Assembly: GCA_015061365.1 (NCBI GenBank)
Contig: SUWS01000033.1
Coordinates: 1-32,309, forward strand
Reading direction: 5' to 3'
Origin: Lentimicrobiaceae bacterium
Lineage (GTDB): Bacteria > Bacteroidota > Bacteroidia > Bacteroidales > F082
Length of the DNA: 32,309 nucleotides
The translations under genes and the position numbers were made by a program. The notes beneath the pieces were generated by a model. That model searched no databases. It was not told the DNA's origin and worked only from the letters and a program-made list of their open reading frames with translations. Shown one piece after another: positions 16,626 to 24,653 of the stretch (the first letter of the stretch is position 1; each line of letters opens with the position of its first letter).

Positions 16626-16718
16626 CTATATCACTTCAAAATTATAATTATCTTTCATATCACTTGGCAATTCAGCCGTATCATATTCCGGATGAATAAA
16701 TTCTGCTGGTTTAATCAT
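16626..16718 (-). pseudogene. M48-protease/TIR deletion scar (30 codons)
   Basis: The frame begins MIKPAEFIHPE, identical to the first 11 residues of the M48 protease at 22658. It ends AELPSDMKDNYNFEVI, which matches the last residues of the 9350-12112 TIR fusion (ADLPTDMKNVYHFGVI). Nothing of either body remains. The simplest reading is that a second M48-to-TIR unit once stood here and was removed by an in-frame deletion, leaving both ends joined. The frame is open, sits between two TIR genes and may still be translated. Confidence 0.7.
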
Positions 16719-16777
16719 AAATATTTAGAAATTCTTAAGTAGTTGTTTGTTTTTATTGAATCACCCCAAATCAAGAT

Positions 16778-18019
16778 TTAATTTTGAAGATTCGAGAATT
16801 GATTTATTTTTAATTCCTTAAATTCTTTATTTGACAAGTGTTTTATATCTCTGTATAAATTGTTATGATAAATAATTATCCATTCACCATCTTTATAAAG
16901 TGGTTTTAGAGGATTATAACGATTACTATATACATATTCATCTAAATAAGCATAATTAGCATTGCCTATGAAATCAGTGGTAAAATTGTCATCAGAATAA
17001 TATATTTTAGCTATATATTCAAAATGTATAGGCTCATTTGCTCCATCATATGTAATAGTATAACAAAATGTAACTTCACCTTCAACTACATCAATACCAT
17101 CATCCCCAGATACATATAACATAGAAAGAGGCTTTGCTACTATCATATGTGGATGCAATATATTACCCTTATATGATAAAGATATCCTATTTTCTGTTTG
17201 TGACGTGATGTTATATTTTTCAGTATTTAAATAGCTTAAAATCGATTTCATAGGAGCGTCATAAAATATTTCTATTTTAACGTATAAATCACGCACACTT
17301 TTACTAGATTTATTTGCAATTATAGGATACAATAAAACATTATTCGTACCAGCTATTGCTCCATTATTCAAACCCAACACAGGTATATTATAAAATCCGA
17401 GACTACAATAACGACTTATATTCTTAGCGTCAACAGATTCACCCCAATCATCGCGAGAACTATTCAGGGTTGGCAGTGTAATAGTTATTTGTGGCTCTTT
17501 TGGACTCGATAAGATATATGCAGAAAATGATAAAAATATAACCGATATAAAAAAAGCACAAATGTAAACTTTACGTCTTAATGGTTTGTGCAGAAACCTC
17601 GATTTCAAAGTTTTGTAAAAATAATTAAAAAAGAATTTGTCAAATTTTGGCCCACTTTTTGTAATTACATTCTTTACATCATCCGGAAGTCCTTCTGGGA
17701 ATCCTTTTACACCCGACAAAAAAATCGGAATTATATTCTTATTATGTTTTAACGCATGAGCCAACTCACATCTGAGCCAATCTTTTTTACGGTCAAATGT
17801 AGGATCTAAAGTTCGATCAAAAGCATGTTGGTCAACAATAAGGATAAAATCTTTACATTGCTCAATACGCTCTAACAATTGAACATCAAAATCCCCATTC
17901 CCTAATGTATCAATATCAAAACTCACTTTATAACCATCTCTAACAAGAAGATCATTAAGGTGCTTGGCTGTTTCGAAACCACCTTCTCTTCTATAACTTA
18001 TAAAAACATCATATTTCAT
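16778..18019 (-). CDS. TIR - TM - beta-rich domain protein
   Basis: 413 residues from the ATG at 18019. This start gives MKYDVFISYRREGG and sits 2 bp after the previous stop; a start at 18076 would overlap the upstream gene and add a non-TIR leader. TIR spans 2-125, with E85 in DWLRCELAHAL. A membrane helix lies at 150-170. The C-terminal ~240 residues are predicted beta-rich and have no cysteine-based or enzyme motif that I recognise (blocks NNVLLYPIIANKSSKSVRDLYVK, IEIFYDAP, EGEVTFCYTITYDG). They would be periplasmic if the TIR is cytoplasmic. Arrangement is like the 13378 and 19705 products: TIR, one helix, then a sensor. The sensed signal is unknown. Confidence 0.85.
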   Translation of the reverse strand: MKYDVFISYRREGGFETAKHLNDLLVRDGYKVSFDIDTLGNGDFDVQLLERIEQCKDFILIVDQHAFDRTLDPTFDRKKDWLRCELAHALKHNKNIIPIFLSGVKGFPEGLPDDVKNVITKSGPKFDKFFFNYFYKTLKSRFLHKPLRRKVYICAFFISVIFLSFSAYILSSPKEPQITITLPTLNSSRDDWGESVDAKNISRYCSLGFYNIPVLGLNNGAIAGTNNVLLYPIIANKSSKSVRDLYVKIEIFYDAPMKSILSYLNTEKYNITSQTENRISLSYKGNILHPHMIVAKPLSMLYVSGDDGIDVVEGEVTFCYTITYDGANEPIHFEYIAKIYYSDDNFTTDFIGNANYAYLDEYVYSNRYNPLKPLYKDGEWIIIYHNNLYRDIKHLSNKEFKELKINQFSNLQN

Positions 18020-18021
18020 AT

Positions 18022-19389
18022 TCAAAACAAAAAGATTAATAAAACAAATAATATAAAACAACTTGCGGATATACACTTACCTATTTTACCATATTTATCA
18101 ACAAGTTTCTTAAAAGGAGCTACATCCTCTTTCTTTAAAAAGCCATTAACCTCATACATTGCAACTTTTCGTCCTAACATAGGATAATCGAAGTCTGGTT
18201 TATTAAATACTGCCGTATTGCTTACAATATTTTTTAAAGTATCTCGCATATCGCATATATGCTCTTGTTTCAACACATTCCAACAAGAATCAAAGTTCAG
18301 TAATATATTTTCTCCAGGAAACATTTTTGGCATATGAATACCATATCGGTTCAGTCTTTCCGAAAAATCAAGCCATACTGAATCTAAAATTTTCTTATTC
18401 TCTTTTCTACCTCTAAATGACATTATATTCATAAATCTATAAAGATTACGAGTAATAGAAAAGAGACCTGTTCCTGCATTATCATTATAACACCATGCCA
18501 GTTCACGATATTTATCCGAAGGAACTAAAACAAAAAGCTGAGATGGCTTCAAATACTGTTTCAATTTACTAATTTCCCATTGTAACCCTTCCGACAATCC
18601 TTCGACAATAATGACAGCCCTACAATTTTTCAAGACCTCCTTAACCACCTCCTGCCATTCAGAATCCTTTGCTTGTATCTTTAAACTTCCACCTGACGGA
18701 AGAATCTCATCTGGATTAGCTAATGAAATAATGGGATTATTCTCTAAATCTAAATTTTCACAAATAGTCTCATCAAACACTTTTCCATCAAGTGTAGGGT
18801 TAGAGTCAATCTTAAATGAACGCAATAAAACAATAGGTGAATTATTGTTATTCAAACCATTCAACGAACGAATGGATGGTTTTTTAAGTCTATCAAGACG
18901 AATTAATGTTCTAACTATCATAACCATGCACAACACTATCATAATTATCATAACTGAACATAATATCAATACTTCAAAAACACTCTCTAAAGGCAACAAA
19001 AGAAGTATAGCAAGTGTACAAATCATAGAAAAAACACTCCACAAAACATATTTAAATGCGCATATTGTATAATTTGTTTCCTGAGGATATTTTCTATTCT
19101 TTCGCAAATATTTTTTAGGAATTTTTAGAGCAAGTTCAAAATAGAATGAAAAGAAAAAAACACTATCAACAAACATACTTATGATTGCGAATACATCAAA
19201 ATCTTGTATAAGTCCAACATATACAAGTCCAACAAGAAAAAGTTTCAAAAACAGATCCATGAGTATAGTTGTTTTACACATCGAAAAACTCAGTATAGGA
19301 TCATTTATCCCCTTAGTTTCAAAAAGAGCTTGATACCCTAATATAAACAAAGGAGGAATAAATAAAAATAAAAAACTTCCTATCATCAT
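18022..19389 (-). CDS. Polytopic membrane protein with a TIR-like 'LRSF' domain
   Basis: 455 residues. Hydrophobic segments occur at about 3-19, 45-62, 66-86, 110-131 and 137-160, plus a C-terminal one at 438-455. A cytoplasmic domain spans 184-292: SPIVLLRSFKID, NPIISLANPDEILPSGG, DSEWQEVVKEVLKNCRAVIIV, EGLQWEISKL, LFVLVP. This pattern (LRSF, G.P.E..P..G, D..WQ..V......, GL.WE) recurs in bacterial membrane proteins and looks like a TIR/Rossmann-type nucleotide domain. The E in WEIS is at the position of the TIR catalytic Glu, but activity is unproven. It ends 2 bp before the ATG of the TIR gene at 18019 and begins 3 bp after the small membrane gene, so the coupling is tight. It may act as partner or regulator of its neighbours. 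Confidence 0.65.
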   Translation of the reverse strand: MMIGSFLFLFIPPLFILGYQALFETKGINDPILSFSMCKTTILMDLFLKLFLVGLVYVGLIQDFDVFAIISMFVDSVFFFSFYFELALKIPKKYLRKNRKYPQETNYTICAFKYVLWSVFSMICTLAILLLLPLESVFEVLILCSVMIIMIVLCMVMIVRTLIRLDRLKKPSIRSLNGLNNNNSPIVLLRSFKIDSNPTLDGKVFDETICENLDLENNPIISLANPDEILPSGGSLKIQAKDSEWQEVVKEVLKNCRAVIIVEGLSEGLQWEISKLKQYLKPSQLFVLVPSDKYRELAWCYNDNAGTGLFSITRNLYRFMNIMSFRGRKENKKILDSVWLDFSERLNRYGIHMPKMFPGENILLNFDSCWNVLKQEHICDMRDTLKNIVSNTAVFNKPDFDYPMLGRKVAMYEVNGFLKKEDVAPFKKLVDKYGKIGKCISASCFILFVLLIFLF

Positions 19390-19392
19390 TTA

Positions 19393-19683
19393 TTATTTCT
19401 CCATATTATCTATTTCTTCTTGTTTCGCTGCAATTCTATCAGACCATTTTTCTTTATTGAGTTTTAAAATCAGCCATAGTATAAACATAATTCCTGTACC
19501 TATAATGGCTTCACCCCAATTACTAACGCCACCCAAGACTACAACCAACATTATACCTACTGTAAATATTCCCAATACTCTTTGCATTCCACTGCAAAAC
19601 TGACTAACAGATGTTGCCAACTTACTATTGGGATAACATTTATAAGAAAACACGAACGGATTTAAATTCATTTTATTAAACAT
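19393..19683 (-). CDS. Small membrane protein of unknown function
   Basis: 96 residues from the ATG at 19683; a further ATG at 19671 (MNLNPFVF) is also possible, and a TTG at 19695 is less likely. Two hydrophobic helices (VLGIFTVGIMLVVVLGGV and AIIGTGIMFILWLILKL) are followed by a short charged tail (NKEKWSDRIAAKQEEIDNMEK), probably cytoplasmic and helical. No family was recognised. The gene lies between the TIR-STING gene and the TIR-like membrane gene, with gaps of about 20 and 3 bp. That position suggests a membrane accessory of one of them. Confidence 0.65.
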   Translation of the reverse strand: MFNKMNLNPFVFSYKCYPNSKLATSVSQFCSGMQRVLGIFTVGIMLVVVLGGVSNWGEAIIGTGIMFILWLILKLNKEKWSDRIAAKQEEIDNMEK

Positions 19684-19704
19684 ATATAAACACAAATTAA
19701 CCTA

Positions 19705-20886
19705 TCACTTTATCTCAGAGAACTCCGTAACAAATGTTATATATACAGAATCAGCTTGCAACAATTCATTAGCCTGCTTGATAAAAATGCGCGTATACTC
19801 TTTTATCATATCGTCTATTGCAACATCTTTATACACGTTTTTCTCTTGTTTCTTTTGAGCTATGGACAAGAATGTACTTGTCGTTGATGCAAAATCTATA
19901 TACTTGTGATTTAACGACTCATTCTTAGAAGAAAACATCTTATGTACATTAGATCCTCTTGGCATGCTTGTCTTAAGATGTACTGGTGATATAGAATCTA
20001 AAGACAATTGTCGACTTATATTCGCTGATATTTCTTTAAATCTCTTTTTGTGATTGTCATCAATATCATCTTTATCCAATGGCATGTGTACATATAAGTG
20101 CGCTTCTGGTTCATTTTCCTTAATATACGATATTACAGGCAAAGCAAAATTACCGACATAACCAGTAACCACGGAATACGGGAATATCTCTTTTTCTAAT
20201 TCCACCAACTCTTTCTGTTTATCAATCAATCTGTGCTGAGAGATTATAAAATTAATCATAAAGATAATCATCAGAGCTATTATACCATAAAACAAATGTT
20301 TAAGTCTTCTTATAACCTTTTGCTTCCTTTTAGCATAACTTTTATATCTATCGTATATATGGTTAAAATCAACTTTAAGCAAAAAAGACACTATATGATA
20401 AAAGCAATATAAATTGACTTCGTCTTTTGCATCTGTCAACGTATTGTATACAGGACAATGTCTTGACAACATATTTACATCACGTATTGCAACTGGCAAT
20501 CCGTCCTCAACTGTATCAAGAAAAACAGGAAGTATCTTACTAGAATCGTTATTATGAGTTTGAAGAAAATATGAAACTTCATCATTTATATAGCTTGAAA
20601 GTGCAGCTCTTTTTGAACATACAACTATCAAATACCTTGACTTTTCTATCGCATCTTTTATATCATCAGAAAAATCAGTATCACTGACATGAAGATTTTT
20701 AACATCAATGAAAATATCACGAACGAATTTATTATCATTCGGGCGATTTTCTTCCAATACATTTTCTATCGGATACGGATATTTCTCCAATTTGGTATGA
20801 ATCCAATTTGCGACTTCTCCGTCTACCTCACCTCTCTTATAACTGATAAAAGCAAAGTACTTATATTGTTGTCCTTCCATAAGCAT
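19705..20886 (-). CDS. TIR - TM - STING-like protein
   Basis: 393 residues; an internal ATG at 20880 (MEGQQ) is an equally good start. TIR: 8-170 (KYFAFISYKRGE), with E103 in SSYINDEVSYF. Residues 198-216 are a membrane helix. Residues 236-393 follow the STING ligand-binding domain in order: PYSVVTGYVGNFALPVISYI (human SYYIGYLRLILPEL), HLYVHMPLDKDDIDDN (RLYILLPLDCGVPDN), SNVHKMFSS, HKYIDFASTTSTFLSIAQ (EYATPLQTLFAMSQ), and an amphipathic helix then VYITFVTEF. D331 and T335 keep the spacing of D169/T173, the guanine-contacting pair reported for a bacterial STING. Known bacterial TIR-STING proteins cleave NAD+ when a cyclic dinucleotide (c-di-GMP) drives filament assembly. A helix between TIR and STING differs from those soluble fusions. 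No cyclase gene is in the window. Alignment is by eye. Confidence 0.75.
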   Translation of the reverse strand: MLMEGQQYKYFAFISYKRGEVDGEVANWIHTKLEKYPYPIENVLEENRPNDNKFVRDIFIDVKNLHVSDTDFSDDIKDAIEKSRYLIVVCSKRAALSSYINDEVSYFLQTHNNDSSKILPVFLDTVEDGLPVAIRDVNMLSRHCPVYNTLTDAKDEVNLYCFYHIVSFLLKVDFNHIYDRYKSYAKRKQKVIRRLKHLFYGIIALMIIFMINFIISQHRLIDKQKELVELEKEIFPYSVVTGYVGNFALPVISYIKENEPEAHLYVHMPLDKDDIDDNHKKRFKEISANISRQLSLDSISPVHLKTSMPRGSNVHKMFSSKNESLNHKYIDFASTTSTFLSIAQKKQEKNVYKDVAIDDMIKEYTRIFIKQANELLQADSVYITFVTEFSEIK

Positions 20887-20943
20887 TTTAGTTTATTCTT
20901 TGTACATCCAAACAAAGTTACCACCTCACCTATATTTTATATT

Positions 20944-21447
20944 CTACAACTGTCTTCCGCATTCACAGCAGAACTTAGCAGTGGCAGAGTTTTTAGCTCC
21001 ACAGTTGGTGCAGAATCTTGAGTCATCGGCATTGGCACCTGATGCTGTGCCAGCACTATTGCAAATCACCGATTCTGCTATTTCCAAAGCCTTGTCATCA
21101 AGCTTTGACTGCTCTACCATACCCCAAATCTGAGTAATGAGAACTGGCCAGAAGAAAAGCATCGAAATCACAGTAGGAATTGCCTGCTGTCCCCAAATAC
21201 CGACACCAGCTTCAAAATGGATGTTGCTACCTTGAGGAAGCAAGGTAACTTTCAATGCTGTTTTCATACCTAATACAGCCTTGAACACGCCACCCTTTGT
21301 GATAGAAATGTCGTAACCACCGCTGCTCAAAGCGTCCATAGCCACTTCGTAGCCATCGTTCTGAAACTCCTCCTGAATACGGTTTGCAATAGTAGGAATC
21401 AAAGATGTTGAACCGTATAATATCTTTTTAGTGCTAAAAGTTGCCAT
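20944..21447 (-). CDS. Cytoplasmic/membrane-linked protein with C-terminal zinc ribbon
   Basis: 167 residues. The N-terminal ~90 residues (FSTKKILYGSTSLIPTIANRI, EEFQNDGYEVAMDALSSGGYDISI) look like a small alpha/beta domain. A hydrophobic segment follows (about 90-107, TVISMLFFWPVLITQIWG), possibly membrane-associated. The C-terminus has a zinc ribbon, FCTNCGAKNSATAKFCCECG, with the CxxC...CxxC pattern shared by several proteins here. The N-terminal part is recurrent in Bacteroidetes, but I know of no function. Gaps: 5 bp from the 85-residue gene and 57 bp to the TIR-STING gene, so it is the gene immediately upstream of TIR-STING in the operon. Confidence 0.7.
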   Translation of the reverse strand: MATFSTKKILYGSTSLIPTIANRIQEEFQNDGYEVAMDALSSGGYDISITKGGVFKAVLGMKTALKVTLLPQGSNIHFEAGVGIWGQQAIPTVISMLFFWPVLITQIWGMVEQSKLDDKALEIAESVICNSAGTASGANADDSRFCTNCGAKNSATAKFCCECGRQL

Positions 21448-21452
21448 AATTC

Positions 21453-21710
21453 TTATTTATTAATGTTTTGAATTGAATGAAAGTTGTACACTGCGTACAA
21501 CACGCTTGTCTCTACAAGCAAATTTTTAATCTCTGCAAGTTGCTCTTCGCTATACTTTGCTTCCATATCGTGAAGCATTGCTACAACCTTGTCAGACTGT
21601 GCCTTAATCTCCTCCTCGGTGATTACTCCATCTTCCATAATAGTCTTGAAAGATGCATTATTGACGACCATTTCGTCAATGTTCAAGATTCCTTCTTCGT
21701 TGAAAAACAT
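21453..21710 (-). CDS. Small acidic helical protein, unknown
   Basis: 85 residues, acidic and probably all helical, with the run ILNIDEMVVNNASFKTIMEDGVITEEEIKAQSDKVVAMLHDME. No signal peptide or clear membrane helix; the hydrophobic NLLVETSVLYAVYNF stretch near the end is short. No family recognised. It precedes the zinc-ribbon gene by 5 bp and follows the M48 gene by about 70 bp. It may be an adaptor or antitoxin-like partner. Confidence 0.65.
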   Translation of the reverse strand: MFFNEEGILNIDEMVVNNASFKTIMEDGVITEEEIKAQSDKVVAMLHDMEAKYSEEQLAEIKNLLVETSVLYAVYNFHSIQNINK

Positions 21711-21779
21711 AATACTTAATATTTAATTATTTATCTAATGTAAACAGACATCTGTCTTTTTAATTTTCAATTTGCATAC

Positions 21780-22658
21780 TCATTGCTCCATTCCGCAGTG
21801 TCGGCAATATCTCCAACTCGGGTCTTTCGGTTTGTTGCAATGAGGACATCGTGCCACGCCATCTGTCAGTAGAGGCGTTTTCTTGATATTTCTGTATTGT
21901 TCACTTTCCGACCACTTTAATATTTCCCGCACTCTCACTGCATTGAAAGGGTGACTTTGTTCCAAGACAGCGTAGATCTGCAATATCTTATTCCATGTAC
22001 CATCGTTTTTTATTTTGTCGTATCTGTCGGCTTGTAGCGCCCATTCTCTCATATTGACATTTTTTGTCAGGTTTTTAGGGCCTCCAGAGAGACGTGCCAA
22101 CATACGCGTCACCGTCTCAGCTGAAGTGACGATACTTGCACATCTGTCGCAGGAGAGTTCGCTTTTTCTGTACCAATACAAGATGGCATATTGTACAGGT
22201 TTTGTCAATGTCCCTAATATTCCCAAATAATCAGCGCCTTGCAAGATGTATTCCGCCATGCTGTGATACAAGACGTGACGACATAGGATATGACCACATT
22301 CATGGGCAATGACAGCATCTAATTCATCATCATCGAGCATCTCTACAAGTCCTGATGTTACTGTGATATATATCCTGCTATCGCCGAACGTATAGGCGTT
22401 AGGCATAGGATTCATCTCCAAATAAAACTCCGGTTCTTCTATCCCGAGACGATCGCATATTGGGGGCAGATGACGGTATAGTTCTGGAAGTTGTGTAGGC
22501 GAAAGCCGTATCGCCGTTGCCATATTTATTCCGTACTGCAGCGGTTCCAATCCCAATTGTAACACTTTCTTTACCAAGGCCGGGAATCCTGGGATACTTT
22601 CCAACTGACGCAACGCCGCCGCATCTTCTGGGTGTATAAATTCTGCTGGTTTGATCAT
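21780..22658 (-). CDS. M48-family zinc metalloprotease with C-terminal zinc ribbon
   Basis: 292 residues. HECGH (H119, E120, H123) is the zinc-binding and catalytic motif, with E167 in the SELSCDRCA motif as the probable third zinc ligand, as in M48 proteases. A conserved N-terminal segment (MIKPAEFIHPED) starts the protein, and C271, C274, C285 and C288 form a zinc ribbon at the end. There is no obvious transmembrane helix (weak hydrophobic stretch near 145-165), unlike HtpX. It could be a cytoplasmic protease triggering or resetting the neighbouring anti-sigma or TIR proteins; that is inference. The gap to the upstream anti-sigma-like gene is 22 bp. Its first 11 residues are copied in the deletion scar at 16626-16718. 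Confidence 0.88.
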   Translation of the reverse strand: MIKPAEFIHPEDAAALRQLESIPGFPALVKKVLQLGLEPLQYGINMATAIRLSPTQLPELYRHLPPICDRLGIEEPEFYLEMNPMPNAYTFGDSRIYITVTSGLVEMLDDDELDAVIAHECGHILCRHVLYHSMAEYILQGADYLGILGTLTKPVQYAILYWYRKSELSCDRCASIVTSAETVTRMLARLSGGPKNLTKNVNMREWALQADRYDKIKNDGTWNKILQIYAVLEQSHPFNAVRVREILKWSESEQYRNIKKTPLLTDGVARCPHCNKPKDPSWRYCRHCGMEQ

Positions 22659-22680
22659 ATCGCTTCTATTTGTATTTAAA

Positions 22681-23808
22681 TTACTTCCAATCCATTTTTA
22701 ACTCAACACCGCACTTATCACAGAATAATTGATGTTTGTATATCACACTCCCACAACTGCGACAGTAAAACACCTCATCCGAATTCTGAATGCGTTGCTT
22801 GAGTACTTTATATAATTCTGTTTCTTCACGCTTTATCAAGTCGTATCCGAGTTTCTTCAAAAGTTTGATGGTTTTCATTGCCATTTCCCGGTCATACTCT
22901 TTTTCGCTTTCAGGAAGTTTCGAGTAAGGTACCATATCGGGGTGAAGCCGTTTCTCGTCATCACGTTTCGGTCCGTAGGTCCAGCCTTCTTTTTGGCGTG
23001 ACACAGCCCAAATCTCGTGTGCGTTTTCAGCAATAGCTTCACGCAACTCATTCAAATCTCCGGTTAATTCTACATCAGATAAATCTATAGGTTTTGGAGT
23101 ATAGGTTTCCACACTCTTGGAACTTATAGTTACTAAATAATTTTTTGAATCATTCCATGCATCTTTGAATTGCCCAATTGGGTATGTATCATCTGCGTTT
23201 GAGGAATTGGGGTCAAATAGAGTTATCGTATTACTCTTTTCATCAAGCGATAATACAACAACAGTATGGTCGGGGATTTGACCAATTACAAGATCTTCAA
23301 TGATTTCGTCTGCTCTATTACCCAACAGTTCTCCACCATCAACTGCAACAATCACACATTCATTTTCTTTTAATGCTGTTGCAATATCTTCTATTGAAGC
23401 GTTATACTGACGAGTAACAAGCAATCCTTCATTCTCCAAATGCCGTCCGACATTATGAAGAGCTGTCCCTTTTTCTTTCTGCCAACCATTCTGGATGGCA
23501 TTTTGGAAGAGTTGTTTTTCGTCAAACTCTATATTAAGTTTTCGAAGGATATATTTCTCGCACTCTAAGCAGCAATAATTCTCCTCATTGCAAGTTGCCG
23601 CCATTGCAGTCATTGGTAAAAATTCACAATCTTGTGATATCAACCCCAACTCTGCATCCACTGATTGAGAAATATGTATCAATTCTCTCAATTCAGCATC
23701 CTCAGCGAAAGCAGCAAATATCTCTTTGCTCTCTTGTGCAGTGGCATCACCATCAAGGAATGCTGCCAATATCTCTGCCGAGATGTTATTAACAGATCTC
23801 TTTTTCAT
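22681..23808 (-). CDS. Anti-sigma-like - C39-like peptidase - RyR - zinc ribbon protein
   Basis: 375 residues. The first ~50 (SAEILAAFLDGDATAQESKE, AFAEDAELRELI) resemble the N-terminus of cytoplasmic anti-sigma factors, fitting the 20-bp overlap with the ECF sigma gene. Residues about 75-230 look like a C39-type papain-like domain: ENYCCLECEKYIL (candidate Cys 79/80), GTALHNVGRHLENEGL, DHTVVVLSLD (H181), LFDPN (D199). Residues 238-335 are an RyR domain (IDLSDVELTGDLNELREAIA, EIWAVSRQKEGWTYGP, PESEKEYDREMA), and C349, C352, C363 and C366 form a zinc ribbon. The domain set suggests a sensor that releases the sigma factor when a ligand binds RyR or the peptidase cuts something. The C-terminal half is a paralogue of the 2045-2503 gene. 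Confidence 0.85.
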   Translation of the reverse strand: MKKRSVNNISAEILAAFLDGDATAQESKEIFAAFAEDAELRELIHISQSVDAELGLISQDCEFLPMTAMAATCNEENYCCLECEKYILRKLNIEFDEKQLFQNAIQNGWQKEKGTALHNVGRHLENEGLLVTRQYNASIEDIATALKENECVIVAVDGGELLGNRADEIIEDLVIGQIPDHTVVVLSLDEKSNTITLFDPNSSNADDTYPIGQFKDAWNDSKNYLVTISSKSVETYTPKPIDLSDVELTGDLNELREAIAENAHEIWAVSRQKEGWTYGPKRDDEKRLHPDMVPYSKLPESEKEYDREMAMKTIKLLKKLGYDLIKREETELYKVLKQRIQNSDEVFYCRSCGSVIYKHQLFCDKCGVELKMDWK

Positions 23809-24358
23809 ATCTCTCTACCTCTTTCAGTGCTATTTCAGTTAATGCAGCAATAGCACGCTTTTTAATGTTATACAAATTATCGACATTAGTTCCGAGTTCC
23901 TCAGCTACAACTTTTGGCTCAACCTCTTGCAGAACCAATCTTCTGATTACATAAACATAGCGTCCGTTAGGCATAAGTGAAAACAGATACTCTATATCCA
24001 TCTTTGCCGTCACCTTCTTCTCTTCATCAATAGTCTCATTTTTCACAGGACTATCCAAAAGAGTGTCCTTAGATTCATTATCTATCATTCTATCACGTTT
24101 AGAGATAAAATATCTAATTGCTATAACCTTCATCCACTGATAGATAGTGCTACGACCTTGAAACTGTTTTAATCTATACGCATCATTCTCCATAAGATAC
24201 AGATAAAATTCATTCACGAACTCATCGTAATCCACCTCATACGAAAATACATAGCGCATAATGCTCAAGAATAGCGGACGGCAGCTCCCAAAGAAGAACT
24301 GCTGCGTCACCCGCTCATCTCGAGCAATCAAGGCTCCTATTATTTGTTGGTCGGTCAT
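23789..24358 (-). CDS. ECF-type RNA polymerase sigma factor
   Basis: 189 residues. Region 2 is at about 15-80 (FVNEFYLYLMENDAYRLKQF, GRSTIYQWMKVIAIRYFISK), and region 4 is in the C-terminal third with the helix-turn-helix NGRYVYVIRRLVLQEVEPKVVAEELGTNVDNLYNIKKRAI. This is the standard size for an ECF sigma factor. It is the first gene of the 11-kb block C operon, and its end overlaps the anti-sigma-like gene by 20 bp, the usual layout for a sigma/anti-sigma pair. It probably directs RNA polymerase to its own promoter and to others in the island; the target motif is not known, but see the 14-base element shared by 24654 and 13266. Confidence 0.9.
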   Translation of the reverse strand: MTDQQIIGALIARDERVTQQFFFGSCRPLFLSIMRYVFSYEVDYDEFVNEFYLYLMENDAYRLKQFQGRSTIYQWMKVIAIRYFISKRDRMIDNESKDTLLDSPVKNETIDEEKKVTAKMDIEYLFSLMPNGRYVYVIRRLVLQEVEPKVVAEELGTNVDNLYNIKKRAIAALTEIALKEVERYEKEIC

Positions 24359-24653
24359 CTTTTGAGCTTATTATTCGTTTATTAGAATTATTTCACTCTC
24401 ATGCTTTATAATCATAGTAATAACTATTTATCCATAAACTCCCCACACTTCGTGCCTCTCACTCACATGGAGCAAGCTGACCAATTATCATAAGTCATTG
24501 TCAACAATACACTTATATAACAGGACGGTCTCTTTTTATAGTTTAGAGTGTAAAGTTCAGTGTTTAGAGTAGTTTAAAAGTTTTAAGTTTAGAGTTTTAA
24601 GTTTATTATCTCGTTTACAATAAATGACTAAGAGCGGTTTTGACTATCACGAC

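Noticed and set aside
13378..24358. Complete CBASS operon
   Set aside because: A STING-like effector is present, but none of the genes shows CD-NTase motifs (GS..., D.D), so a standard CBASS call is not supported.
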